Source: Pseudomonas rhizosphaerae
Lineage (GTDB): Bacteria > Pseudomonadota > Gammaproteobacteria > Pseudomonadales > Pseudomonadaceae
DNA length: 64,000 nt
Direction of reading: 5' to 3'
NCBI RefSeq assembly: GCF_000761155.1
Contig: NZ_CP009533.1
Span: 2,542,001 to 2,606,000 of the forward strand
A model generated the notes under the pieces. The model was not told where the DNA came from. It saw only the letters and a list, made by a program, of their open reading frames with translations, and did not search any database. Made by a program: the position numbers and the translations under genes. The number at the start of each line of letters is the position of its first letter. The stretch's first letter is position 1. This document shows, in pieces, positions 12,612 to 22,202 of the stretch.

Positions 12612-13781
12612 ATGAAATCTAATACTCCACTTCAAATCCTGGGCGGCCTGACTGCCGCTGAATTCCTTCGCGATTACTGGCAGAAGAAGCCTCTGTTGGT
12701 GCGCCAGGCTTTCACCGATTTCGAAAACCCGTTGAGCGCCGACGAACTGGCCGGCCTGGCTCTGGAAGAAGAAGTTGAATCGCGGATCGTCATCGAGCAC
12801 GGCGCCCAGCCGTGGGAAATGCGTCGCGGACCGTTCGCCGAAGATGAATTCAGCAAATTGCCGGAAACCGAATGGACCCTGCTGGTCCAGGCCGTTGACC
12901 AGTTCGTGCCGGAAGTGGCCGAGCTGCTCGAGCACTTCCGCTTTCTGCCGAGCTGGCGTATCGACGATGTGATGATCAGCTTTGCTGCACCAGGCGGTGG
13001 AGTCGGCCCACACTTCGACAACTACGACGTATTCCTGCTGCAAGGCCTGGGCAAGCGCAACTGGAAGGTCGGGCAGATGTGCGACTCCCAGAGCCCGCTG
13101 CTCGATCATCCGGATCTGCGCATCCTGGCCGATTTCCAGCAAAGCGAAGAGTGGACCCTGGAACCGGGCGACATGCTCTACCTGCCGCCACGCCTGGCCC
13201 ACTGCGGTGTAGCCGTGGACGACTGCATGACCTACTCGGTTGGCTTCCGTGCACCGAGCGCGGCCGAGGTGCTGACCCACTTCACCGACTTCCTCAGCCA
13301 GTTCCTGCCGGACGAAGAGCGCTACAGCGATGCCGACGCGGTGCCGGCAGCCGACCCTCACCAGATTCAGCACGACGCGCTGGATCGCCTCAAGCGCCTG
13401 TTGGCCGAGCACATGAGCGATGAGCGCCTGCTGCTGACCTGGTTCGGCCAGTTCATGACCGAGCCGCGTTACCCGGAGCTGGTCGCCGGCGAAGACATGG
13501 CCGAGGCCGATCTGCTCGCCGAGCTTGAACAGGGCGCCTTGCTGGTCCGTAACCCTAGCGCGCGCCTGGCCTGGTCGGAAGTCGACGAAGACCTGCTGCT
13601 GTTCGCCAGCGGCCAGAGCCGCCTGTTGCCGGGCGAACTGCGCGACCTGCTGAAGCTGATCTGCGCGGCCGACGCCTTGCACATCGACAACCTGGGCCCC
13701 TGGATGAACGACGAGCAGGGTCGCGCGTTGCTGTGCGAGCTGGTGAAGCAAGGGAGCTTGGGGTTCGCCATCGATGAATAG
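12612..13781 (+). CDS. roxA: ribosomal protein uL16 arginine 3-hydroxylase (ribosomal oxygenase)
   Basis: RoxA (YcfD) is an Fe(II)/2-oxoglutarate JmjC-type oxygenase that hydroxylates an arginine of ribosomal protein L16. The 389-residue product carries the metal triad H134-x-D136 (in GPHFDNYDVF) and H197 (in PPRLAHCGV) within a cupin-like core, with a long helical C-terminal dimerisation and winged-helix part. The order purB-roxA-GNAT is common in Pseudomonas. Its last eight bases overlap the next gene, suggesting cotranslation. Confidence 0.93.
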   Translation: MKSNTPLQILGGLTAAEFLRDYWQKKPLLVRQAFTDFENPLSADELAGLALEEEVESRIVIEHGAQPWEMRRGPFAEDEFSKLPETEWTLLVQAVDQFVPEVAELLEHFRFLPSWRIDDVMISFAAPGGGVGPHFDNYDVFLLQGLGKRNWKVGQMCDSQSPLLDHPDLRILADFQQSEEWTLEPGDMLYLPPRLAHCGVAVDDCMTYSVGFRAPSAAEVLTHFTDFLSQFLPDEERYSDADAVPAADPHQIQHDALDRLKRLLAEHMSDERLLLTWFGQFMTEPRYPELVAGEDMAEADLLAELEQGALLVRNPSARLAWSEVDEDLLLFASGQSRLLPGELRDLLKLICAADALHIDNLGPWMNDEQGRALLCELVKQGSLGFAIDE

Positions 13782-14199
13782 CGTCGAAGTGCGCGTGGCC
13801 GATTGGCACAAGGACAACCGAGACATCCGGCGCATTCGCGAGGCGGTGTTCATCGCCGAGCAATCGATTCCTGCCGAGCTCGAGTGGGATGAAGAGGACC
13901 TGAGTGCGGTCCACTTCCTGGCCGTCGAAGGCGACTACGCGGTGGGCACGGCCCGCCTGCTCGCCGACGGTGAGATCGGCCGCGTGTCGGTGCTCAAGGA
14001 TTGGCGTGGGCTGCGGGTGGGCGACAAACTGCTGCAAGCGGTCATCGCCCATGCCAACGCTTTGGGTCTGCATCAGCAGAAGCTCAGTGCCCAGGTGCAC
14101 GCCACGGCGTTCTACGAACACCATGGATTTCGCATCGTCAGCGGCGAGTTCCTGGAAGCCGGCCTGCCCCATGTAGACATGGTCCGCACACAGGATTGA
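13774..14199 (+). CDS. GNAT family N-acetyltransferase
   Basis: A 141-residue GCN5-related acetyltransferase. The acetyl-CoA loop region is visible as VLKDWRGLRVGDKLLQAVI (about residues 73-91), close to the Q/RxxGxG/A pattern, and the C-terminal FYEHHGFRIVSGEF is typical of the ElaA/YjcF-like subgroup, as is the N-terminal IREAVFIAEQ. It overlaps the 3' end of roxA. The acceptor is unknown. Confidence 0.88.
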   Translation: MNSVEVRVADWHKDNRDIRRIREAVFIAEQSIPAELEWDEEDLSAVHFLAVEGDYAVGTARLLADGEIGRVSVLKDWRGLRVGDKLLQAVIAHANALGLHQQKLSAQVHATAFYEHHGFRIVSGEFLEAGLPHVDMVRTQD

Positions 14200-14236
14200 T
14201 CGCGCTGCGGTCTGCCCGACAGACCGTAGCGCACCG

Positions 14237-14303
14237 TTCGCGGCCACGGACCGCTCCCACAAAAGACGGTGGTGACTTCGTGGGAGCGGTCATCGGCCGC
14301 GAA
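14237..14303. repeat. REP pair in the opposite arrangement
   Basis: An inverted REP (TTCGCGGCCACGGACCGCTC..., 14237-14261) is followed by a forward REP (TGGGAGCGGTCATCGGCCGCGAA, 14281-14303) with about 19 bases between. Compared with the copy at 8.7 kb the two arms are swapped. The flank at about 14322 again reads TGATGCACCGCGG, so the repeat unit probably extends beyond the REP itself. Confidence 0.8.
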
Positions 14304-14389
14304 CAGGCGCTGCGGGTTGTCTGATGCACCGCGGCCACCCGCTCCAGCGTGCCATACTTGTCCGCACACTCAATGCGGAGATCATGGAT

Positions 14390-15145
14390 ATGCCGCTGCA
14401 CCTTCTGTTCGTCAGCCTGCTGTTGTGCCTCGCTACCGGGGCCAACGCCGCTACACAAGTCATGCCCCTTCACTATCGCACCAGCGCCGATATCCTGCCC
14501 ATCGCCCAACAACTCGTGGGCCGTGAAGGCACCGTCGCGGCCTATGGAAACCAATTGGTGGTCAACGCCGAGCCGGACAAGCTGGACGAGCTTACCGCCC
14601 TGCTCGAGCAACTGGATAAACCGGCACGGCGCCTGCTCATCAGCGTCGATACCAGCGACAGCAACACGGCCAACCAGCGTGGTTATCGGGTCAACGGTGG
14701 CGGCACCACGCGCATCATCCAGTACGGTACCGACAACCGCAGCGGCGGCGTGCAGCAGGTGCAGGCCAGCGAAGGCAGCCCTGCACTCATCCAGATCGGC
14801 CAAAGCGTTCCGCTGACCACGGCCGGCACCGACGCCTACGGTCGCCTGCAGGCCCAGACCGACTACCGCGATGTCACTCAAGGCTTCTACGTCACGGCCA
14901 GCCTGACGGGCGATGTAGTGCATCTCAACATCGCTACAAACAACGACCGCCCGAGCCAGGAGCGAGCCGACGTCGTCAACCTGCAAAGCACCCAGTCGAC
15001 CCTCAGTGGCCGGCTGGGCGAATGGATCACGGTGGCCGGGACGAACCAGCATTCGAGTATCAATCAGCAAGGCATAGCCCGCCAATACAGCACTCAGGGC
15101 CGCAACGACACCACCGTGCGAGTGAAGGTCGATACCTTGGATTGA
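14390..15145 (+). CDS. exported protein with secretin-like domain
   Basis: The product is about 252 residues. A Sec signal peptide is clear (MPLHLLFVSLLLCLATGANA) and would be cut near residue 20. The mature part begins like the short N-domains of secretins (LHYRTSADILPIAQQLVGREGTVAAYGNQLVVNAEPDKL...), followed by a beta-rich region resembling the start of the secretin barrel. It is far shorter than true secretins of type II or IV systems, and no secretion genes are nearby. I choose the ATG at 14390, nine bases after CGGAG; 14384 is an alternative. Similar lone genes are, as I recall, found at this place in other Pseudomonas; the function is unknown. Confidence 0.8.
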   Translation: MPLHLLFVSLLLCLATGANAATQVMPLHYRTSADILPIAQQLVGREGTVAAYGNQLVVNAEPDKLDELTALLEQLDKPARRLLISVDTSDSNTANQRGYRVNGGGTTRIIQYGTDNRSGGVQQVQASEGSPALIQIGQSVPLTTAGTDAYGRLQAQTDYRDVTQGFYVTASLTGDVVHLNIATNNDRPSQERADVVNLQSTQSTLSGRLGEWITVAGTNQHSSINQQGIARQYSTQGRNDTTVRVKVDTLD

Positions 15146-15231
15146 GCCGATCTCAGCCCTCGCCGTCTCAACGAGTGCGCCGGAGACTGCAGCCTCGGAA
15201 ACTGACTCGCCGGTCGCCATTTTCATCGAAA

Positions 15232-15257
15232 TGTAGTGCTTTTAATTTTTCACTACA
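15232..15257. promoter_or_regulatory. inverted repeat upstream of aceA, probable RpiR-family (RccR/HexR-type) operator
   Basis: TGTAGTG (15232-15238) and CACTACA (15251-15257) form a perfect 7-base dyad around an AT-rich 12-base spacer, just before a candidate -35 box. In Pseudomonas, the KDPG-responsive RpiR-family regulators HexR and RccR bind dyads of this general form (TGTxGT / ACxACA), and RccR is reported to control glyoxylate-shunt genes. The exact regulator is inferred. Confidence 0.55.
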
Positions 15258-15263
15258 AAACGT

Positions 15264-15293
15264 TTGACGTGCTGAAAATCCATGGGGCATGAT
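15264..15293 (+). promoter_or_regulatory. candidate aceA promoter
   Basis: TTGACG (15264-15269) and CATGAT (15288-15293) are 18 bases apart, about 90 bases before the aceA ATG and immediately downstream of the TGTAGTG/CACTACA dyad. Confidence 0.35.
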
Positions 15294-15381
15294 GGCCTCG
15301 CCTTCACCGATCACGTGTTCGGCTCAAGCAGCGCCTGGCGCAGCAACCCCATCATCGAACCTATGCACGAGGTTTATCTCC

Positions 15382-16707
15382 ATGGCACTGACACGCGAAC
15401 AACAAGAAGCGGCCCTTGCAAAAGACTGGGCTGAAAACCCGCGCTGGAAAGGTGTGACGCGCAACTACTCGCCCGCCGACGTGGTTCGCCTGCGTGGCTC
15501 GGTACAACCGGAACACACGCTCGCTCGCCTGGGTGCGGAGAAGCTCTGGAACCTGGTGACCCAGGGCGCCAAACCTTCATTCCGCCCCGACAAGGACTTC
15601 GTCAACTGCATGGGCGCGCTTACCGGCGGCCAAGCGGTTCAGCAGGTCAAGGCCGGCATCCAGGCCATCTACCTGTCAGGCTGGCAGGTCGCGGCGGACA
15701 ACAACTCCGCCGAATCGATGTACCCCGACCAGTCGCTGTACCCGGTCGACTCGGTGCCCACCGTGGTCAAGCGCATCAACAACTCGTTCCGACGCGCCGA
15801 CCAGATCCAGTGGAAAGCCGGCAAGAATCCAGGCGACCAGGGCTACATCGACTACTTCGCACCGATCGTGGCCGACGCCGAGGCCGGGTTCGGTGGCGTA
15901 CTCAACGCCTATGAGCTGATGAAGAACATGATCGAAGCGGGCGCTGCAGGCGTGCACTTCGAAGACCAGCTGGCGTCCGTGAAAAAGTGCGGGCACATGG
16001 GCGGCAAGGTGCTGGTGCCGACCCAGGAAGCCGTACAGAAACTGACTGCCGCACGCCTGGCTGCGGACGTCGCCGGTGTACCGACAATCATCCTTGCGCG
16101 CACCGATGCGAACGCTGCCGACCTGCTGACCTCGGACTGCGACCCCTACGACCAGCCGTTCGTAACGGGCACCCGTACGCCCGAGGGCTTCTACAAAGTG
16201 CGCGCAGGTCTGGACCAGGCGATCGCCCGTGGCCTGGCGTACGCGCCCTATGCCGATCTCATCTGGTGCGAAACCGCCAAGCCGGATCTGGACGAGGCAC
16301 GTCGCTTCGCCGAGGCCATCAAGCGCGAGTACCCGGACCAGCTGCTTTCTTACAACTGCTCGCCGTCCTTCAACTGGAAGAAGAACCTGGACGACGCGAC
16401 CATCGCCAAATTCCAGCGCGAGCTGTCGGCAATGGGCTACAAGCATCAGTTCATCACCCTGGCCGGGATCCACAACATGTGGCACGGCATGTTCAGCCTG
16501 GCCCACGACTACGCGCGCAACGATATGACGGCCTATGTGAAACTGCAGGAGCAGGAATTTGCCGATGCCGAAAAAGGCTACACCTTCGTGGCGCACCAGC
16601 AGGAAGTGGGCACTGGCTACTTCGACGACATGACCACGGTGATTCAAGGTGGCGCTTCATCGGTCACCGCACTCACCGGCTCCACCGAGGAAGAGCAGTT
16701 CCACTGA
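15382..16707 (+). CDS. aceA: isocitrate lyase
   Basis: AceA splits isocitrate into glyoxylate and succinate, the first step of the glyoxylate shunt used for growth on acetate and fatty acids. The 441-residue product has the catalytic loop KKCGHMGGK with C203 and the metal-binding region VHFEDQLAS just before it. The ATG at 15382 follows ACGAGG and gives the usual start [16 protein letters not shown]; the open frame extends upstream but without family similarity. It is monocistronic: an operator-like dyad lies before it and a REPIN plus terminator follow. Confidence 0.96.
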   Translation: MALTREQQEAALAKDWAENPRWKGVTRNYSPADVVRLRGSVQPEHTLARLGAEKLWNLVTQGAKPSFRPDKDFVNCMGALTGGQAVQQVKAGIQAIYLSGWQVAADNNSAESMYPDQSLYPVDSVPTVVKRINNSFRRADQIQWKAGKNPGDQGYIDYFAPIVADAEAGFGGVLNAYELMKNMIEAGAAGVHFEDQLASVKKCGHMGGKVLVPTQEAVQKLTAARLAADVAGVPTIILARTDANAADLLTSDCDPYDQPFVTGTRTPEGFYKVRAGLDQAIARGLAYAPYADLIWCETAKPDLDEARRFAEAIKREYPDQLLSYNCSPSFNWKKNLDDATIAKFQRELSAMGYKHQFITLAGIHNMWHGMFSLAHDYARNDMTAYVKLQEQEFADAEKGYTFVAHQQEVGTGYFDDMTTVIQGGASSVTALTGSTEEEQFH

Positions 16708-16746
16708 TCTCCCAGCCAGACTGCTTCCCTCTGGGGCAGATATCTC

Positions 16747-16835
16747 TGTGGGAGCGGGCTCTGCCCGCGAAGCGTTCGGCGCGGTGTAACTGCCAGACCG
16801 TAGCGTGGCCTTCGCGGGTAGAACCCGCTCCCACA
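16747..16835. repeat. REPIN, GTGGGAGCGGG...CCCGCGAA class
   Basis: The forward REP is at 16747-16772 (TGTGGGAGCGGGCTCTGCC...) and the inverted REP at 16810-16835. Its hairpin stem (GCGGG/CCCGC) differs from the GCGGTC/GGCCGC copies at 8.7 and 14.2 kb, so at least two REP sequence classes exist here. It lies in the aceA 3' untranslated region. Confidence 0.85.
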
Positions 16836-16856
16836 AGAGAGGGTTATCTGGTTTGG

Positions 16857-16890
16857 AGCCGCCGCGGCGATAGCCCGGCGGTTTTTTTTG
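16857..16890 (+). terminator. terminator downstream of aceA
   Basis: A GC-rich hairpin with stem CCGCCG / CGGCGG is followed by eight T residues (16881-16888 area). It lies about 150 bases after the aceA stop, beyond the REPIN. Confidence 0.75.
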
Positions 16891-17252
16891 CAATCGATTG
16901 ATCTGGCGCAATGCCGGCAATCGAATAACCCAGTAAAACACTCTGCGGACTTAGTTATCCGAACTTGGACCATAGAACTCAGCCGTAAATGATATTAATT
17001 ATCATTAAGGTGTGAGTATGGCAGTGGTAAAAGTCTGTCACCATTGATAATTCTTCATTAATCCACCCAAAACCCCAGCATGAGCTACATTGACTAAGCC
17101 TATGTGCGTAATGATACGAATTAATTTGCGATCCGAAATTTACTTGCCCGGCTTTTACCCATAAAATCAGCGCGATCGATTCTGCTGCGACATATCGTCA
17201 CTGCGACACTTCATTCAATTCAGCGGCCCAGGCCCCTGCCAAGGAAACCAGC
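16891..17252 (+). promoter_or_regulatory. AT-rich regulatory region upstream of the nuo operon
   Basis: This 362-base stretch has no gene and is much richer in A+T than its surroundings. It holds a near-perfect dyad ATGATA-TTAAT-TATCAT (16989-17005), Fur-like in composition but not in layout, and a candidate promoter TTGACT (17090-17095) with TGATAC (17112-17117), 16 bases apart, about 135 bases before nuoA. All 13 nuo genes probably depend on promoters here. Confidence 0.5.
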
Positions 17253-17666
17253 ATGCCCGATTCGACAGGACTCATCGCCCACAACTGGGGCTTTGCCATC
17301 TTCCTTCTCGGTGTTGCCGGTCTGTGCGCGTTCATGCTCGGGCTCTCCAGCCTGCTGGGCAGCAAAGCCTTCGGACGCAGCAAGAACGAACCTTTCGAAT
17401 CCGGCATGCTGCCGGTCGGCAGCGCCCGCCTGCGCCTTTCCGCCAAATTCTATCTGGTCGCGATGCTGTTCGTGATCTTCGATATCGAAGCCCTTTTTCT
17501 CTTTGCCTGGTCTGTGTCCGTCCGCGAAAGCGGCTGGACCGGATTCGTCGAAGCTCTCGTTTTCATAGCAATTCTGTTGGCAGGTCTTGTCTACCTGTTC
17601 CGAGTGGGCGCCCTTGACTGGGCTCCGGAAGCTCGTCGCAAGCGGCAGGCGAAGCTGAAACAATGA
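17253..17666 (+). CDS. nuoA: NADH-quinone oxidoreductase subunit A
   Basis: NuoA is a small inner-membrane subunit at the junction of the peripheral and membrane arms of complex I. The 137 residues show three membrane helices at about 13-33, 68-88 and 96-118, and the conserved loop [20 protein letters not shown] between the first two; this loop shifts during coupling of quinone reduction to proton pumping. Purine-rich AAGGAAA precedes the ATG. It is the first gene of the nuo operon and nuoB starts 10 bases later. Confidence 0.96.
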   Translation: MPDSTGLIAHNWGFAIFLLGVAGLCAFMLGLSSLLGSKAFGRSKNEPFESGMLPVGSARLRLSAKFYLVAMLFVIFDIEALFLFAWSVSVRESGWTGFVEALVFIAILLAGLVYLFRVGALDWAPEARRKRQAKLKQ

Positions 17667-17676
17667 GGCTTTGGCA

Positions 17677-18351
17677 ATGCAATACAATCTCACCCGGATC
17701 GACCCCGATGCTCCCAACGAGCAGTATCCCATCGGCACCAGGGAAACTGTTTCCGACCCCCTAGAAGATCAGGTTCACAAGAACATCTTCATGGGCAAAC
17801 TCGAAGACGTCCTCAGCGGCGCGGTCAACTGGGGTCGCAAGAACTCCCTGTGGCCGTACAACTTCGGTCTCTCGTGCTGCTACGTGGAAATGACCACGGC
17901 CTTCACGGCGCCCCACGACATCGCCCGCTTCGGCGCCGAAGTCATCCGGGCATCGCCGCGTCAGGCCGACTTCATGGTCATCGCCGGCACCTGCTTCATC
18001 AAGATGGCGCCGATCATCCAGCGCCTCTACGAGCAGATGCTCGAACCCAAGTGGGTCATCTCCATGGGTTCGTGCGCCAACTCCGGCGGCATGTACGACA
18101 TCTACTCGGTGGTCCAGGGGGTCGACAAATTCCTCCCCGTGGACGTCTATGTGCCGGGCTGCCCGCCGCGCCCTGAAGCTTTCCTGCAAGGCCTGATGCT
18201 GTTGCAGGAGTCGATTGGCCAAGAGCGTCGCCCGCTGTCCTGGGTCGTCGGTGATCAGGGCGTGTACCGCGCCGAGATGCCGTCGCAGAAGGAACAGCGC
18301 CGCGAACAGCGTATTGCGGTAACCAACCTGCGCAGCCCCGACGAAGTCTGA
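17677..18351 (+). CDS. nuoB: NADH-quinone oxidoreductase subunit B
   Basis: NuoB carries cluster N2, the last iron-sulfur centre before quinone. The 224-residue product has the unusual tandem cysteines C67-C68 (GLSCCYVEM) with C133 (SMGSCAN) and C162 (VPGCPPRPE) as N2 ligands. I choose the ATG at 17677, eight bases after GAGG, over a TTG two codons upstream. The charged C-terminal tail ([20 protein letters not shown]) is typical of Pseudomonas NuoB. A 78-base gap separates it from nuoCD. Confidence 0.96.
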   Translation: MQYNLTRIDPDAPNEQYPIGTRETVSDPLEDQVHKNIFMGKLEDVLSGAVNWGRKNSLWPYNFGLSCCYVEMTTAFTAPHDIARFGAEVIRASPRQADFMVIAGTCFIKMAPIIQRLYEQMLEPKWVISMGSCANSGGMYDIYSVVQGVDKFLPVDVYVPGCPPRPEAFLQGLMLLQESIGQERRPLSWVVGDQGVYRAEMPSQKEQRREQRIAVTNLRSPDEV

Positions 18352-18411
18352 TCCAGCGCTTGTCACGCCTGCAGCGACAGGCCGAGAACCCTGGCTTCAT
18401 ACCGTAGTTGA

Positions 18412-20217
<1,806 letters not shown>

Positions 20218-20219
20218 GC

Positions 20220-20717
20220 ATGAACAGCACGCTCATCCAGACAGACCGTTTCGCCTTGAGCGAAACCGAGCGCTCGGCCATCGAGCACGAGCTGCACCAC
20301 TACGAAGACCCGCGCGCGGCGTCCATCGAAGCCTTGAAGATCGTTCAGAAGGAACGCGGCTGGGTCCCGGACGGCGCGCTCTACGCGATCGGCGAGATGC
20401 TCGGCATTCCGGCCAGCGACGTCGAAGGCGTGGCCACCTTCTATAGCCAGATCTTCCGCCAGCCGGTGGGCCGTCACATCATTCGCGTGTGCGACTCGAT
20501 GGTCTGCTACATCGGTGGCCACGAGTCGGTGGTCAGCGAAATCCAGAGCAAGCTGGGCATCGGCCTGGGCCAGACCACCGCCGACGGCCGCTTCACCCTG
20601 CTGCCGGTGTGCTGCCTGGGCAACTGCGACAAGGCCCCGGCGCTGATGATCGACGACGATACCTTTGGCGATGTCCAGCCCGCTGGCGTGGCCCAACTGC
20701 TGGAGGGCTACGTATGA
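20220..20717 (+). CDS. nuoE: NADH-quinone oxidoreductase subunit E
   Basis: NuoE holds the off-pathway 2Fe-2S cluster N1a next to the FMN of NuoF. The 165-residue protein shows the ligands C91-x4-C96 ([11 protein letters not shown]) and C132-x3-C136 ([10 protein letters not shown]) of the thioredoxin-like ferredoxin fold. The stop codon overlaps the nuoF ATG by four bases, so NuoE and NuoF are likely made in equal amounts. Confidence 0.96.
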   Translation: MNSTLIQTDRFALSETERSAIEHELHHYEDPRAASIEALKIVQKERGWVPDGALYAIGEMLGIPASDVEGVATFYSQIFRQPVGRHIIRVCDSMVCYIGGHESVVSEIQSKLGIGLGQTTADGRFTLLPVCCLGNCDKAPALMIDDDTFGDVQPAGVAQLLEGYV

Positions 20718-22072
20718 AGCTCACCTCGTTCGGCCCGGCCAACACCATTGCCCGCGCCGCAGAAACCCATCCGCTGACCTGGCGCCTGCGCGACGACGGC
20801 GAGCCGATCTGGCTCGACGAGTACCAGGCCAAGGACGGCTACGCCGCCGCGCGCAAGGCGTTCGCCGACATGTCGCAGGACGACATCGTGCAGACGGTGA
20901 AGGACTCGGGCCTCAAGGGTCGTGGCGGTGCGGGCTTCCCCACCGGCGTCAAATGGGGCCTGATGCCCAAAGACGAATCCATGAACATCCGCTACCTGCT
21001 GTGCAATGCGGATGAAATGGAACCCAACACCTGGAAAGACCGCATGCTCATGGAGCAGCAGCCTCATCTGCTGATCGAAGGCATGCTGATTTCCGCCCGC
21101 GCGCTGAAAGCCTATCGTGGCTACATCTTCCTGCGGGGCGAGTACACCACGGCTGCCAAGCACCTGAACCGCGCGGTGCAGGAAGCCAAGGCCGCCGGCC
21201 TGCTGGGCAAGAACATCCTGGGGTCGGGCTTCGACTTCGAGCTGTTCGTGCACACCGGCGCCGGGCGCTACATCTGCGGTGAAGAAACCGCACTGATCAA
21301 CTCCCTGGAAGGCCGTCGCGCCAACCCGCGCTCCAAGCCGCCCTTTCCTGCCGCCGTCGGCGTGTGGGGCAAGCCGACCTGCGTGAACAACGTGGAAACC
21401 CTGTGCAACGTGCCGGCCATCGTCGGCAACGGCATCGACTGGTACAAGTCGCTGGCCCGTGAAGGCAGCGAAGACCACGGCACCAAGCTGATGGGCTTCT
21501 CCGGCAAGGTCAAGAACCCTGGCCTGTGGGAGCTGCCGTTCGGCATCACCGCGCGTGAGCTGTTCGAGGACTACGCCGGTGGCATGCGCGACGGCTTCAC
21601 CCTCAAGTGCTGGCAGCCAGGCGGCGCCGGTACCGGTTTTCTGTTGCCCGAGCATCTCGACGCGCAAATGTACGCCGGCGGCATCGGCAAGGTCGGCACC
21701 CGGATGGGCACCGGCCTGGCCATGGCCGTGGACGACAGCGTCAACATGGTTTCGCTGCTGCGCAACATGGAAGAATTCTTCGCCCGCGAGTCCTGTGGCT
21801 TCTGCACCCCGTGCCGCGACGGCTTGCCATGGAGCGTCAAGCTGCTGCGCGCCATCGAGACCGGCAACGGCCAGCCAGGGGACATCGAAACCCTGCTGGG
21901 CCTGGTCGGTTTCCTCGGCCCTGGCAAGACTTTCTGTGCCCACGCCCCCGGCGCCGTGGAGCCCTTGGGCAGCGCGATCAAATATTTCCGTGCCGAGTTC
22001 GAGGCGGGCATCAAGCCGGTCACGCCGGGCAGCCTGACCCAGGTGGCCACCGCCACCATGGCCGGCGCCTGA
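20714..22072 (+). CDS. nuoF: NADH-quinone oxidoreductase subunit F (NADH- and FMN-binding)
   Basis: NuoF oxidises NADH through FMN and passes electrons to cluster N3. The 452-residue product has the nucleotide/FMN loop [10 protein letters not shown] at 69-78, the [14 protein letters not shown] stretch, and the N3 ligands in [11 protein letters not shown] plus a later Cys ([10 protein letters not shown]). The ATG overlaps the nuoE stop; longer versions of the open frame overlap nuoE in another frame and are not credible. A 130-base structured gap follows before nuoG. Confidence 0.96.
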   Translation: MKLTSFGPANTIARAAETHPLTWRLRDDGEPIWLDEYQAKDGYAAARKAFADMSQDDIVQTVKDSGLKGRGGAGFPTGVKWGLMPKDESMNIRYLLCNADEMEPNTWKDRMLMEQQPHLLIEGMLISARALKAYRGYIFLRGEYTTAAKHLNRAVQEAKAAGLLGKNILGSGFDFELFVHTGAGRYICGEETALINSLEGRRANPRSKPPFPAAVGVWGKPTCVNNVETLCNVPAIVGNGIDWYKSLAREGSEDHGTKLMGFSGKVKNPGLWELPFGITARELFEDYAGGMRDGFTLKCWQPGGAGTGFLLPEHLDAQMYAGGIGKVGTRMGTGLAMAVDDSVNMVSLLRNMEEFFARESCGFCTPCRDGLPWSVKLLRAIETGNGQPGDIETLLGLVGFLGPGKTFCAHAPGAVEPLGSAIKYFRAEFEAGIKPVTPGSLTQVATATMAGA

Positions 22073-22084
22073 CTCGATGCACGC

Positions 22085-22144
22085 CCGGCGGCCCGTGCCG
22101 CCGGTATCGCCCGTTGACGCGCCATCGCTGGCTGCGCCGGGCGA
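22085..22144 (+). other. two hairpins in the nuoF-nuoG gap
   Basis: The gap contains CCGGCGG / CCGCCGG (22085-22091 and 22098-22104, six-base loop) and TCGCCCG / CGGGCGA (22107-22113 and 22138-22144), both perfect 7-base stems. No T run follows either, so they are not simple terminators. They may affect RNA processing or expression of the distal genes. Confidence 0.5.
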
Positions 22145-22202
22145 ATAACAAGATTTCCATTAGCCACGCCCGCTGACAACGGGCCAACGAAGAACTTGAA
22201 CC

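Noticed and set aside
16989..17005. A Fur box upstream of nuoA
   Set aside because: The arms and spacing do not fit the 19-base GATAATGATAATCATTATC layout well enough.
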